The notes under the pieces are model-generated. The model had not been told where the DNA came from, ran no database searches, and saw only the letters and a list, made by a program, of their open reading frames with translations. From Pedobacter frigidisoli (GTDB taxonomy: Bacteria; Bacteroidota; Bacteroidia; Sphingobacteriales; Sphingobacteriaceae), in contig NZ_SJSN01000007.1 in NCBI RefSeq assembly GCF_004331675.1, positions 1 to 64,000 of the forward strand: a stretch of DNA of 64,000 nt. The letters are read 5' to 3'. Position 1 is the stretch's first letter. Every line of letters begins with the position of its first letter. Below are positions 7,670-15,930 of the stretch, in pieces. The position numbers and the translations under genes were made by a program.

Positions 7670-8119
7670 TTAAGTAGGTATATTCAGCGCCAGTGTTATT
7701 GGCTTAATTTTCTTTTTTACCATTGCTGGCAGAACTAATTTAGAGGCAAAATTAATTTGATCATCGCTGAAATTGTTATTGCAATAGATCAATATTCGAG
7801 TCTCGGGATTTTGAATTTCCCTGAGTAAGTTGGCTTGGGTAAAATCAGAAAAATTAAGATGAATGGCGCCTTTAATGTGTTTTCTATTAAATAAACTATC
7901 AGACCGGGTATCTAAAATTATAGTTCCATTTTCTTTGCTCATTTTTAAAAATGTTTCTAAATCTATTAATCTACATTTTCTATGCGCTTTAACTTCAGGT
8001 ACTAATTTTTCGTAGGCATCAAAGTCTACCAGTGCTTTGGGTAGTAGAGTATTTTGCCCATATGACAAATATGCACTAGAAACAAAAAGTGCGGTTAGGA
8101 GTTTAGTCTTCATTTTCAT
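7670..8119 (-). CDS. Periplasmic rhodanese-like protein, truncated by frameshift
   Basis: 149 residues from ATG at 8119 (another in-frame ATG lies at 8113); a signal peptide ends near LSYGQ. The rhodanese-like domain shows RLIDLETFLKMSKENGTIILDTRS, HIKGAIHLNFSDF and the catalytic-loop Cys in ILIYCNNNFSDD. The frame stops after ALNIPT, while about 34 more residues typical of the family sit in another frame downstream, so the domain loses its last helix and strand. Either a recent pseudogene or a sequencing error in one base. It lies 14 nt downstream of the prohibitin-like gene and probably shares its transcript. Sulfur-transfer chemistry is known for the fold, but the substrate here is not. 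Confidence 0.75.
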   Translation of the reverse strand: MKMKTKLLTALFVSSAYLSYGQNTLLPKALVDFDAYEKLVPEVKAHRKCRLIDLETFLKMSKENGTIILDTRSDSLFNRKHIKGAIHLNFSDFTQANLLREIQNPETRILIYCNNNFSDDQINFASKLVLPAMVKKKIKPITLALNIPT

Positions 8120-8133
8120 TCCAATCAATGATA

Positions 8134-9039
8134 TTAATTTCCACCTAGAATAATGGGTGCACTTTTGCCATTGCCCATAATAATAACTTTCGTATTAGGC
8201 GATTTTGCAATCTCCTTCTGGGCCAAAATAGATTCATATTGAAGTTGGCGATCGCTTAAGCCTGTAGAAAGAATTCTTTGATAATCTGCAATACCTTGTG
8301 CTTCAACACGCTTACGTTCTGCTTCTTGGCGCTCTTTTTGGAGTACAAAGGTCATCTTTTGAGCATCTTGCTCTGCATTTATCTTAGATTCGATACTGGC
8401 TTTTACTGAAGCGTGTAAGGTAATGTTACGAACGAGCAACTGCTCTAATTCTAAACCCCTTTTTGAGAAACTCTTATTTATTGTTGCAAATATTTTAGCC
8501 TGAAATTCATCTCTTTTGCTTGAGTATAGTGCTACGGCATCGTAAGAAACAGCATTATCTCTAATAGCCGTTCTGGAAACGGGGCGAACAATTTTTTGTA
8601 AATAATCCGTTCCTATTTCTTTTAATATATCTGGCGCAGAACTCGCCTTAACCCTGAACAATACGGAAAGATCGATCACCACTTCCAAACCATCTGCCGA
8701 TAAAACACGGAGCGCATCGTCGCCCTCTTTGTTTCCCTCATCATGAACGCCAGACATGGTGTAGTTTTGTGTTTTAACATCAAATGGAGTAACCTCGGCT
8801 ATTGGATTAATTAAATTTAGGCCACTATACAAAACTTGGTTGTCTACTTTGCCAAATACGGTTTTAACACCTACCTCGCCAGCATCGATTACTTTGAACA
8901 TAGAGAATGAGAGGCCGATGAGTACCAAGATAACACCAACTATTTTTACAATATTTCCAAAACGGTTTGCTGGATTGTTTTGTGCTGATAGCACGAAACC
9001 AACAATTAGGATAATAATACCTACGATACTTAAGAACAT
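8134..9039 (-). CDS. Prohibitin-like SPFH-domain membrane protein
   Basis: 301 residues. Two hydrophobic N-terminal segments (about 1-17 and 31-50) precede the SPFH/Band 7 domain, opening FKVIDAGEVGVKTVFGKV. Prohibitin features follow: LSADGLEVVIDLSVLFRV, YLQKIVRPVSRTAIRD, and a long charged coiled coil (AEQDAQKMTFVLQKERQEAERKRVEAQGIA in parts), ending in the Gly-rich PIILGGN. The family forms large membrane-bound rings or scaffolds that modulate proteases such as FtsH; that role here is inference. It is the first gene of a two-gene minus-strand unit with the rhodanese. Confidence 0.88.
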   Translation of the reverse strand: MFLSIVGIIILIVGFVLSAQNNPANRFGNIVKIVGVILVLIGLSFSMFKVIDAGEVGVKTVFGKVDNQVLYSGLNLINPIAEVTPFDVKTQNYTMSGVHDEGNKEGDDALRVLSADGLEVVIDLSVLFRVKASSAPDILKEIGTDYLQKIVRPVSRTAIRDNAVSYDAVALYSSKRDEFQAKIFATINKSFSKRGLELEQLLVRNITLHASVKASIESKINAEQDAQKMTFVLQKERQEAERKRVEAQGIADYQRILSTGLSDRQLQYESILAQKEIAKSPNTKVIIMGNGKSAPIILGGN

Positions 9040-9161
9040 ATATTTTAAATTTTCTGATTAAAGATATGTTATTTAATATGATGTTAGAAAAAAATAAATA
9101 AGTGCCTTTTTTAGTGAAAAATTAATGAGTAGTAGTTAAAACAGTGAATTTCCCAGCCTCC

Positions 9162-9263
9162 TAAACCCGATATACGCGTAAAGCCAACAATATTTCATTG
9201 TTGCTTGTAACATTAGCGGGGCCGAAGCCAGCCTAAGAATTACTGTAACTGCTTTCCAAAAAA
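9162..9263 (+). repeat. Dispersed structured repeat, copy 4
   Basis: It starts TAAACCCGA. The hairpin is AAG-c-CAACAAT / ATTGTTG-CTT (9181-9191 with 9197-9206, loop ATTTC), then TTAGCGGGGC and a GCTTTCCAAA end. The loop and framework match the copy at 462, but the seven-base stem is entirely different and still perfectly paired. Confidence 0.75.
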
Positions 9264-9283
9264 CACGAGTCTTTAAACTACTA

Positions 9284-9310
9284 AGATGCTGAAACAAGTT
9301 CAGCCTGACG
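9284..9310 (+). repeat. Short palindromic repeat (GCTGAA-TTCAGC)
   Basis: GATGCTGAAACAAGTTCAGC followed by cTGACG is nearly identical to the unit at 58374-58399. Each forms a GCTGAA/TTCAGC hairpin with loop ACAAG. Short dispersed palindromes of this kind occur widely in Bacteroidota intergenic regions. Confidence 0.65.
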
Positions 9311-9403
9311 AGTGTACGGCTTTGGTTTGCCTGAAATTCGCAACTCCTTAATCATCAACTCTAAACTGATAATTGCAAACTGAAAACTTTTTATCCTGAG
9401 CCC

Positions 9404-9434
9404 TTGATTTATAAAAAGAATTGTTCTACTTTTG
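9404..9434 (+). promoter_or_regulatory. Promoter of the str operon
   Basis: TTG at 9404-9406 and TACTTTTG at 9427-9434 fit the Bacteroidota -33/-7 consensus (TTG, about 20 nt, TAnnTTTG). The start would be near 9438, giving a leader of roughly 70 nt before rpsL with a G-rich block (9465-9479). Confidence 0.75.
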
Positions 9435-9509
9435 CAGTCCGTTTTATGGGCTATCTGTAAGGAAGCCGGGGGAGCGGGAAATAATTAAATAAAAAATTAA
9501 AAAAGCACA

Positions 9510-9923
9510 ATGCCAACCATTCAACAATTAGTTAGAAAAGGTAGAGTAGCACTGGAGTTCAAGAGTAAGTCTCCAGCGTTGGACAGCTGTCCACAGCGAA
9601 GAGGTGTATGTACACGTGTGTACACCACTACCCCTAAAAAACCAAACTCAGCAATGCGTAAAGTAGCCCGTGTTCGTTTAACGAACGGTAAAGAGGTTAA
9701 TGCATACATTCCTGGAGAAGGTCACAACTTACAAGAACACTCAATCGTTTTAATACGTGGTGGTCGTGTTAAAGATTTACCAGGTGTACGTTACCACATC
9801 ATTCGTGGTGCATTAGATACATCAGGTGTTGCTGGTCGTAACCAACGTCGTTCAAAATATGGTACTAAACGCCCTAAACCAGGTCAGGTTGTTGCTGCAC
9901 CAACTAAGGGTAAAAAGAAATAA
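9510..9923 (+). CDS. rpsL: 30S ribosomal protein S12
   Basis: 137 residues, full length. S12 landmarks: [10 protein letters not shown] at the N-terminus, [31 protein letters not shown] (streptomycin-site Lys in the TPKKPNSA loop, still Lys), and [20 protein letters not shown], ending in a basic tail. It sits at the decoding centre of the small subunit. It is first in the str operon and 17 nt ahead of rpsG. The Lys residues whose changes give streptomycin resistance are unaltered. Confidence 0.98.
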   Translation: MPTIQQLVRKGRVALEFKSKSPALDSCPQRRGVCTRVYTTTPKKPNSAMRKVARVRLTNGKEVNAYIPGEGHNLQEHSIVLIRGGRVKDLPGVRYHIIRGALDTSGVAGRNQRRSKYGTKRPKPGQVVAAPTKGKKK

Positions 9924-9940
9924 TCGGGAGGAAATAAGAA

Positions 9941-10408
9941 ATGAGAAAGTCAAAACCAAAAAAGAGAATTATTCTTCCTGATCCAAAATTTAACGATGTT
10001 CAGGTAACTCGTTTTGTAAACAATATGATGTACGATGGAAAAAAATCTATCGCTTATTCTATTTTTTACGATGCTGTTGAAATTGCTGAGAAGAAAGCAG
10101 GTGAAAACGGTTTAGAGATATTTAAACGTGCTTTAACTAATATTATGCCAGCTGTAGAGGTTAAATCTCGTCGTGTTGGTGGTGCTAACTTCCAGGTTCC
10201 AACCGAGGTTAGACCAGAGCGTAAAACAGCTTTAGGTATGAAATGGTTAATTTCATACGCTCGTAAACGTGGTGAAAAAACCATGAAAGAGAAATTAGCT
10301 GGTGAAATTGTAGCTGCTGCTAAAGGTGAAGGTGCTGCTGTTAAGAAGAAAGAAGATACGCATAAAATGGCTGAGGCTAACAAGGCGTTCTCTCACTTTA
10401 GATTCTAG
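9941..10408 (+). CDS. rpsG: 30S ribosomal protein S7
   Basis: 155 residues, typical length. It has the basic N-terminal arm ([17 protein letters not shown]), [15 protein letters not shown], and [24 protein letters not shown], ending [10 protein letters not shown]7 starts assembly of the 30S head. The start at 9941 is preceded by GGGAGG at 9926-9931, a strong Shine-Dalgarno-like site nine bases away, unusual for this phylum where initiation is mostly SD-independent. In other bacteria S7 represses the str operon translationally; whether that holds here cannot be seen. Confidence 0.98.
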   Translation: MRKSKPKKRIILPDPKFNDVQVTRFVNNMMYDGKKSIAYSIFYDAVEIAEKKAGENGLEIFKRALTNIMPAVEVKSRRVGGANFQVPTEVRPERKTALGMKWLISYARKRGEKTMKEKLAGEIVAAAKGEGAAVKKKEDTHKMAEANKAFSHFRF

Positions 10409-10473
10409 TTATTAGAATTAACAGATTAGTAAGATTACACAGATTTAATTAGAAGATTATACTGATTAGATAA

Positions 10474-10508
10474 ATTACACCGATTTGTTTTTACATAATC
10501 GGTGTAAT
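10474..10508. repeat. 12-bp perfect inverted repeat in the rpsG-fusA spacer
   Basis: ATTACACCGATT (10474-10485) pairs with AATCGGTGTAAT (10497-10508) over an 11-nt loop. The 130-nt spacer also contains degenerate direct copies of GATTACACAGATT and GATTATACTGATT upstream. No T-tract follows, so a terminator is unlikely. Confidence 0.8.
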
Positions 10509-10539
10509 CATTTAAAATCAGATAAATCAAAAACATAAG

Positions 10540-12654
10540 ATGGCAAGAGATTTAAAATTTACAAGAAATATCGGAATCGCAGCTCACATTGATGCAGGTA
10601 AAACTACAACAACTGAGCGTATCCTTTATTATGCTGGTGTTAGTCATAAAATTGGTGAAGTGCACGAAGGTGCTGCAACAATGGACTGGATGGCGCAAGA
10701 GCAAGAACGTGGTATCACGATCACTTCTGCTGCAACTACGGTTGAGTGGAAATACAGAGGTCAGGCTTACCACATGAACATTATCGATACACCCGGACAC
10801 GTGGATTTTACCGTTGAGGTAAACCGTTCGTTACGTGTACTAGATGGTTTAGTTTTCTTGTTTTCTGCAGTTGATGGTGTTGAGCCTCAATCGGAAACTA
10901 ACTGGCGTTTAGCTAACAACTATAATGTTGCCCGTATTGGTTTCGTTAACAAAATGGACCGTTCTGGAGCCGACTTCTTAAAAGTTGTTAAGCAGGTTAA
11001 AGATATGTTAGGTAGTAATGCAGTTCCATTGCAATTACCTATCGGTGCTGAAGACGGATTTAAAGGTGTGGTTGATTTAATTAACAACCGTGGTATTGTT
11101 TGGAATGAGCATGATAAAGGTATGACCTTTACTGAAGTGCCTATCCCAGAGGATATGATTGATGAAGTTGCTGAGTGGAGAGAAAAATTATTAGAATCTG
11201 TAGCTGATTATGATGAGTCGTTGATGGAGAAATTCTTCGATGCTCCTGAAACAATCACTGAACGCGAAGTTTTAGATGCTTTACGTGCTGCTGTATTAGA
11301 TGCTAAAATTGTTCCTATGGTTTGTGGTTCATCTTTCAAAAATAAGGGTGTACAAACTATGCTTGATTATGTGATGGAATTATTGCCTTCACCTATGGAT
11401 AGCGAAGGTGTTGTGGGTACTAACCCAGATACTGGCGCTGAAGTTTTATTAAAACCAAGCATTAATGAGCCGTTTGCTGCTTTAGCTTTTAAAATTGCAA
11501 CCGATCCATTCGTAGGTCGTTTATGTTTTATCCGTGTTTACTCGGGTAACTTAGAGGCAGGTTCTTACGTTTATAATACACGTTCAGAAAACAAGGAACG
11601 TATTTCTCGTATCTTCCAAATGCATGCTAACAAGCAAAATCCTGTGCCTAATGTGGCTGCTGGAGATATTGCTGCGGTAGTTGGATTTAAGGATATTAAA
11701 ACAGGTGATACACTTTGTGATGAGAAAAACCCAATTATTCTTGAATCAATGAACTTCCCTGAGCCAGTTATCGGTTTAGCTATTGAGCCTAAAACTCAAG
11801 CTGACGTTGATAAACTAGGTATGGGCTTAAGTAAATTGGCTGAAGAGGATCCTACATTTAGAGTTCAAACTGATCAAGAAACTGGTCAAACTGTAATCTC
11901 TGGTATGGGTGAGTTACACTTAGATATTTTAATTGATCGTTTAAAACGTGAATTTAAAGTAGAGGTTAACCAAGGTGCACCACAAGTAGCATACAAAGAA
12001 GCAATTTTCGGTACTACAACGCACCGCGAAACATACAAAAAACAATCAGGTGGTCGTGGTAAATTTGCCGATATTTCGGTAATTATCTCTCCAATTGATG
12101 CTGATTTTGAAAAAGGTGGTTTACAATTCGTAAACGAAATTACAGGTGGTTCAATTCCACGTGAATTTATTCCTTCGGTAGAAAAAGGTTTTGCTGCTTC
12201 AATGGCAAACGGTGTATTAGCTGGTTATCCGCTTCCTGATATGAAAGTTCGTTTAATGGATGGTTCATTCCATGCGGTCGATTCAGATGCTTTATCATTT
12301 GAATTAGCAGCTAAAATGGCATATCGTGAGGCTTTACCTAAATGTAAACCTACTTTGATGGAGCCAATCATGAAAATCGAAATCTTAACTCCTGAAGAAA
12401 ACATGGGTGATGTGATCGGTGATATGAACCGTCGTCGTGGTCAGTTATTAGGTATGGATACTCGTAACGGATCTCAAGTAATTAAAGCAACTGTGCCTTT
12501 ATCTGAAATGTTTGGTTATGTAACTCAGTTACGTACAATCACGTCAGGACGTGCAACTTCTACAATGGAATTTGACCACTACGAAGCTGCGCCTAAAAAC
12601 GTACAGGATGAAGTAATTGCTAAATCAAAAGGTAGAGTAAAATCAGTAGATTAA
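10540..12654 (+). CDS. fusA: Elongation factor G
   Basis: 704 residues, the normal length for EF-G. GTPase motifs: [12 protein letters not shown] (P-loop, about residue 16), [18 protein letters not shown] (G3) and [10 protein letters not shown] (G4). Later domains show the [11 protein letters not shown] and [17 protein letters not shown] signatures. It drives tRNA-mRNA translocation and ribosome recycling. It lies in the str operon after a 131-nt spacer with an inverted repeat and ahead of rpsJ. tufA is not next to it in this window, unlike the enterobacterial str operon. Confidence 0.98.
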   Translation: MARDLKFTRNIGIAAHIDAGKTTTTERILYYAGVSHKIGEVHEGAATMDWMAQEQERGITITSAATTVEWKYRGQAYHMNIIDTPGHVDFTVEVNRSLRVLDGLVFLFSAVDGVEPQSETNWRLANNYNVARIGFVNKMDRSGADFLKVVKQVKDMLGSNAVPLQLPIGAEDGFKGVVDLINNRGIVWNEHDKGMTFTEVPIPEDMIDEVAEWREKLLESVADYDESLMEKFFDAPETITEREVLDALRAAVLDAKIVPMVCGSSFKNKGVQTMLDYVMELLPSPMDSEGVVGTNPDTGAEVLLKPSINEPFAALAFKIATDPFVGRLCFIRVYSGNLEAGSYVYNTRSENKERISRIFQMHANKQNPVPNVAAGDIAAVVGFKDIKTGDTLCDEKNPIILESMNFPEPVIGLAIEPKTQADVDKLGMGLSKLAEEDPTFRVQTDQETGQTVISGMGELHLDILIDRLKREFKVEVNQGAPQVAYKEAIFGTTTHRETYKKQSGGRGKFADISVIISPIDADFEKGGLQFVNEITGGSIPREFIPSVEKGFAASMANGVLAGYPLPDMKVRLMDGSFHAVDSDALSFELAAKMAYREALPKCKPTLMEPIMKIEILTPEENMGDVIGDMNRRRGQLLGMDTRNGSQVIKATVPLSEMFGYVTQLRTITSGRATSTMEFDHYEAAPKNVQDEVIAKSKGRVKSVD

Positions 12655-12675
12655 TCCTTTAAAAATAAATCCGGT

Positions 12676-12701
12676 CTTTGTTATTAATAGCTCTAACAAG
12701 G
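12676..12701. repeat. Inverted repeat in the fusA-rpsJ spacer
   Basis: CTTTGTTA (12676-12683) pairs with TAACAAGG (12694-12701), including one G-T wobble, over a 10-nt loop. There is no T-tract. Confidence 0.55.
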
Positions 12702-12720
12702 ATCATAATTAAAACAGAAA

Positions 12721-13026
12721 ATGAGCCAAAGAATCAGAATTAAATTAAAATCTTACGATTACAACTTGGTAGATAAATCTGCTGAGAAAATCGTAAAAAC
12801 TGTTAAGCCTACGGGTGCAGTTGTAAGTGGACCAATTCCACTTCCTACAGAGAAAAAAATCTTTACTGTTTTACGTTCTCCACACGTAAACAAAAAAGCA
12901 AGAGAGCAATTTCAATTATGCGCTTACAAACGCTTATTAGATATTTATAGCTCTAACTCTAAAACAGTTGATGCTTTAATGAAACTTGAATTACCTAGCG
13001 GTGTTGAGGTTGAAATCAAAGTTTAA
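12721..13026 (+). CDS. rpsJ: 30S ribosomal protein S10
   Basis: 101 residues. [24 protein letters not shown] and [33 protein letters not shown] are the S10 core and its long loop; the end is [13 protein letters not shown]10 belongs to the 30S head and doubles as NusE in antitermination. It usually heads the S10 operon directly before rplC; here a strong terminator closes it, and rplC lies 12.5 kb away, so it is co-transcribed with fusA instead. Confidence 0.98.
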   Translation: MSQRIRIKLKSYDYNLVDKSAEKIVKTVKPTGAVVSGPIPLPTEKKIFTVLRSPHVNKKAREQFQLCAYKRLLDIYSSNSKTVDALMKLELPSGVEVEIKV

Positions 13027-13047
13027 TTGATTTTAAATCGAATTAAG

Positions 13048-13079
13048 AAAGTCCCGATGCATATCGGGACTTTTTTTTT
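13048..13079 (+). terminator. Strong intrinsic terminator ending the str operon
   Basis: AAAGTCCCGAT (13048-13058) pairs perfectly with ATCGGGACTTT (13063-13073) over loop GCAT, and the T-run continues to 13079. Confidence 0.93.
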
Positions 13080-13396
13080 GCAAGTAAAAACGTAAATCTG
13101 AGCTTATTGCTTGATATTCAGAAATATATTATGTTTGATAGAGCCTAAACTATCTCTACATGTATGAATTATAATCTCTCGATGAAGCACCAACTGTTCA
13201 TCACCACTTAAAAAGAAAAAACGAATACTTTTTTTAGATGCCTGTAAGCGGAATTGCCATATTGGGCGCAGTATTCAGGAAACAGGTTTTAAAAATTCGA
13301 ACATCCTTCCAAACTTAATTGGCTTTTACAAATGCTGTACCTTATCATTAAGTAAATATTAGTCAAACAAAAGTATATCGCCAGGGTTTATAAAAG
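13080..13396. other. AT-rich gap, no gene seen
   Basis: About 317 bases after the rpsJ terminator without a convincing ORF, repeat or -7 motif. It may hold the promoter of the small protein gene at 13397, but no TAnnTTTG sits at a useful distance. Confidence 0.5.
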
Positions 13397-13639
13397 ATGA
13401 AGAAGCATGAAAACCCAGAAGAGGATTTGCCAATTGAGGGGCAGGATTTCGCAGATCCGAAAGAAGAGATAAATAAAAAGCCATCTTCACACGGAGAGGT
13501 TGCAAACCAGAAAGATGGAGATTTTTCTGATCTCGAAGAAAGCAGAATGGAAAACCCTCCAAAACATAGAGCGAAAAATGGATCAAGTAAGGACGACTTG
13601 GATAGCGATACCGAAATTGATCAGAGTAAAGGTGTTTAA
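13397..13639 (+). CDS. Small hydrophilic, probably disordered protein
   Basis: 80 residues rich in Asp, Glu, Lys, Asn and Ser, with almost no hydrophobic or aromatic residues (no Trp, Tyr or Cys; one Phe pair in separate DF motifs). It looks intrinsically disordered, like bacterial hydrophilins. There is no signal peptide. I do not recognise a family. It converges on the LuxR-type regulator gene, with 4 bases between their ends. Two more proteins of this character lie at 14775 and 15379. A stress-related role is only an analogy. Confidence 0.55.
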   Translation: MKKHENPEEDLPIEGQDFADPKEEINKKPSSHGEVANQKDGDFSDLEESRMENPPKHRAKNGSSKDDLDSDTEIDQSKGV

Positions 13640-13643
13640 AAAC

Positions 13644-14303
13644 TTAATCTATAATGCCGTTGCGCACTACATAGTTAATCAATGCAGCGGTATTTTTCTT
13701 TCCCGTTTTATCTAAAAGGTTCTGGCGGTTGCCTTCAATAGTTCTTTTGCTGGTAAATAATCTATCTGCAATTTCACCATTCGTGTAGCCATCTGCGATT
13801 AATCCTAATATCTCAATTTCTCTTTTGGTGATGTTAAGGTCTAATTTCTCCTTATTGAAAGCAATAGTAGATTTCTCTCTAGATTCAGTTAACAATCGTA
13901 TTCCTATACTTGTAGAAATATATTTAAAACCTATCGCTATTTGCTTTATGGCAAAAATAAGTTCTGCCGCATTTACATTTTTAAGTAGGTAGCCAGAAGC
14001 ACCAGCATCGAAGCACTTTAAAATTTCGCTCTCTTGATCGATATTGGTAAGAATGATTACCTTAATATTAAGGGCAAATGTTTTTATATGATTACACAGT
14101 TGTAATCCATCAGCCGTTGATATATTTACACCTGCTATTATAATATCTGGTTTAACCCCAGCTTCAAGTTGCGAGATGGTATCGGTACTATTGGATGCTT
14201 CTGCAATAACTTCAATTTCAGAATTATCTTCCAATAGCGCAATTATACCATTACGCACAAGTGCGTGGTCATCAGCCAGTAATACTCTTATTGGAATTTT
14301 CAA
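13644..14303 (-). CDS. LuxR-type response regulator with a pseudo-receiver domain
   Basis: 219 residues: receiver (about 5-120) and LuxR-type HTH (about 153-215; LNITKREIEILGLIADGYTNGEIADRL, TSKRTIEGNRQNLLDKTG). The receiver keeps the acidic pair DD at 11-12, the Thr in ILTN and the Lys in GYLLKN. Where the phospho-acceptor Asp belongs (PDIIIAGVNIS, residue 58) there is Gly. GGT is one transition from GAT. It is therefore unlikely to be switched by ordinary aspartyl phosphorylation. No kinase gene adjoins. A paralogue with an intact Asp is at 52623. It binds DNA by its HTH; targets are unknown. Confidence 0.85.
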   Translation of the reverse strand: MKIPIRVLLADDHALVRNGIIALLEDNSEIEVIAEASNSTDTISQLEAGVKPDIIIAGVNISTADGLQLCNHIKTFALNIKVIILTNIDQESEILKCFDAGASGYLLKNVNAAELIFAIKQIAIGFKYISTSIGIRLLTESREKSTIAFNKEKLDLNITKREIEILGLIADGYTNGEIADRLFTSKRTIEGNRQNLLDKTGKKNTAALINYVVRNGIID

Positions 14304-14774
14304 TTTTATTGAGATTAAACTTTAGATGTTAAAATCAAATATCGATATAATATAATACCATGATTAATGTGTTTATACGTGAAATAGCAGTATAAATACT
14401 TGTTTTAATTTGTTAGAGTTTGCGGTAATGTTTGTCCTAAGAATAGAGAATAGCTTCTAGGGACCTTCGATGATAGATATAAATATTTATATATCAGTCA
14501 AATATGATGCCTCAAAAATGGATTATTAAATTTTGATGTTATTGATTAAATAAATCATTACCCAATTGCTTAAGGCTAAAGTTTTATTAACAATAAGGTA
14601 ACATCAAAAGAAAATTAAAAATCGCATGAATTCTAATTTCCACCTTTTGGCTACACTTTTTTACTAAATATACGCTTTTTAATTGGGCGTTAGGGACACT
14701 CGTATATTATAGATTTAAATTATTAAACTTTTCGTGGCTAATATTTGTTATATAAATGGCTTACTTATAATACA
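14304..14774. other. AT-rich divergent intergenic region
   Basis: About 470 bases between the divergent starts of the pseudo-receiver regulator and the small protein at 14775. It holds an AT palindrome ATATAAATATTTATAT (14477-14492) and no coding frame I can support. Promoters for both genes should lie here, but no perfect TAnnTTTG was found close to either start. Confidence 0.5.
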
Positions 14775-15041
14775 ATGAATATGGATATGAATGATAATAG
14801 TGGAGACCAAGTCAATCCTGATCAGTTAGATGGAATAGAATGGGATAATGATGATGCCACCTACGGGCATAAATTGCCGGAGATCAAACGCAAGGACTTA
14901 CCAACTGACGAGCATTTGGAGAAAATTAAAAATCAACTACAAGTAAACGATGATTTAGTTAACTCAAATCTTAGTCAAGGTGAGGATATTGGAAATAGAA
15001 ATAAGGAAAAAGATAAGGGAATTAGAGGGAAAGACCTTTAA
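14775..15041 (+). CDS. Small hydrophilic, probably disordered protein
   Basis: 88 residues from ATG at 14775; a start at 14745 would add ten codons, but the internal ATG-rich stretch makes the shorter form at least as likely. The composition is dominated by Asp, Asn, Lys, Glu and Gly, with one short ordered-looking motif (LDGIEWDNDDATYGHKLPE). No signal or membrane segment. The C-terminus is lysine-rich and the centre acidic. Unrecognised family. It is a single-gene unit closed by a hairpin at 15057-15089. It is similar in style, not in sequence, to the proteins at 13397 and 15379. Confidence 0.55.
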   Translation: MNMDMNDNSGDQVNPDQLDGIEWDNDDATYGHKLPEIKRKDLPTDEHLEKIKNQLQVNDDLVNSNLSQGEDIGNRNKEKDKGIRGKDL

Positions 15042-15056
15042 TTAAGTTAAATCAAA

Positions 15057-15089
15057 AAATGGGAATAACTTCTAAAATTATTCCCATTT
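15057..15089. terminator. Hairpin terminator, possibly bidirectional
   Basis: AAATGGGAATAA (15057-15068) pairs perfectly with TTATTCCCATTT (15078-15089). The six A's before it give a T-tract for minus-strand transcripts, so it may serve the convergent gene at 15379 as well as the gene ending at 15041. Confidence 0.7.
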
Positions 15090-15378
15090 CATAAATCATG
15101 ATTTTTCCGGTAGATGAAAATCAAATTAGAATTCAACAACTGAAATGCTTGATCAGGGAGAATTTACCCCAATTGTTTAGTTGTAATGATATTGGTTAAT
15201 CATTTAGTCGCGAATCATAAGTTGGCAAATTTCCGTAAATTATAATGGATGTCAGCTATAGATAAAACAAATATATTGATAAATGTCAATTTATGATATA
15301 GTGATATCATCATCTATATTGTATTTACTTTGTGATCCCACCATAAATCTTCGTACACTGCCAAACATACAACCTCGA
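15090..15378. other. Convergent intergenic region
   Basis: About 290 bases between convergent small-protein genes. A 33-codon ATG frame at 15098-15199 is the only one of note and has no supporting signal. Otherwise AT-rich, with nothing recognised. Confidence 0.45.
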
Positions 15379-15747
15379 CTATATCCCACTATCTAGAGCA
15401 TGATCTTCTTTATTTTGATCGAGGCTTTTATTTGGTTTATCTTTAAAATCCTCAGAAGAACTTCCTGTATGGCTCTCTGCACTTTTAACATTTGGGTTTT
15501 TATCGCTACTGTTATAGCTGTCATCACTCAAAGAATCTTTGCCTTGTGTTCCAGAGTTGTCGAATCCATCTTTCGCTAAAGGATTTCCCTCTATCAATTC
15601 ACTTGGTTCCTTACCATAGGCAGTCACTTCATTAACATCATTTCCTGCTTCGTATTCCTTTTTAACATCAGATTTCTGATCTTTTTCACCACCAGTGTTA
15701 ACATAACCTTCAGTATGTTCTTCCTTATTATAGATGCTAGTTTTCAT
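15379..15747 (-). CDS. Hydrophilic, probably disordered protein
   Basis: 122 residues, strongly polar: Asp, Lys, Glu, Ser, Asn and Gly make up most of it, with no Trp or Cys and few aliphatic residues. Typical stretches are SLSDDSYNSSDKNPNVKSAE and SSEDFKDKPNKSLDQNKED. There is no signal peptide or membrane segment. It looks intrinsically disordered and is the largest of three such proteins in 13.4-15.7 kb. The family is not recognised. It is divergent from the dGTPase gene at 15931. Confidence 0.55.
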   Translation of the reverse strand: MKTSIYNKEEHTEGYVNTGGEKDQKSDVKKEYEAGNDVNEVTAYGKEPSELIEGNPLAKDGFDNSGTQGKDSLSDDSYNSSDKNPNVKSAESHTGSSSEDFKDKPNKSLDQNKEDHALDSGI

Positions 15748-15930
15748 ATTGCTAGTTTTAATAAAGAACAGTCCAAATGAAAAATGGTTTCAATTATAGA
15801 GTAATGAAGATTTAAATCAATTTTCTATCAAGTTGATTTATAACTCAGTTGGCAATATTAGATAAAATTATAACGACTCATTTTTTCCTTTTGCTTAACT
15901 TGCCAGAGATTTAAACTTTGAAATATATAA

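Noticed and set aside
15098-15199. 33-codon ORF between small-protein genes
   Set aside because: No supporting promoter, no recognisable motif, and it lies beside a terminator.
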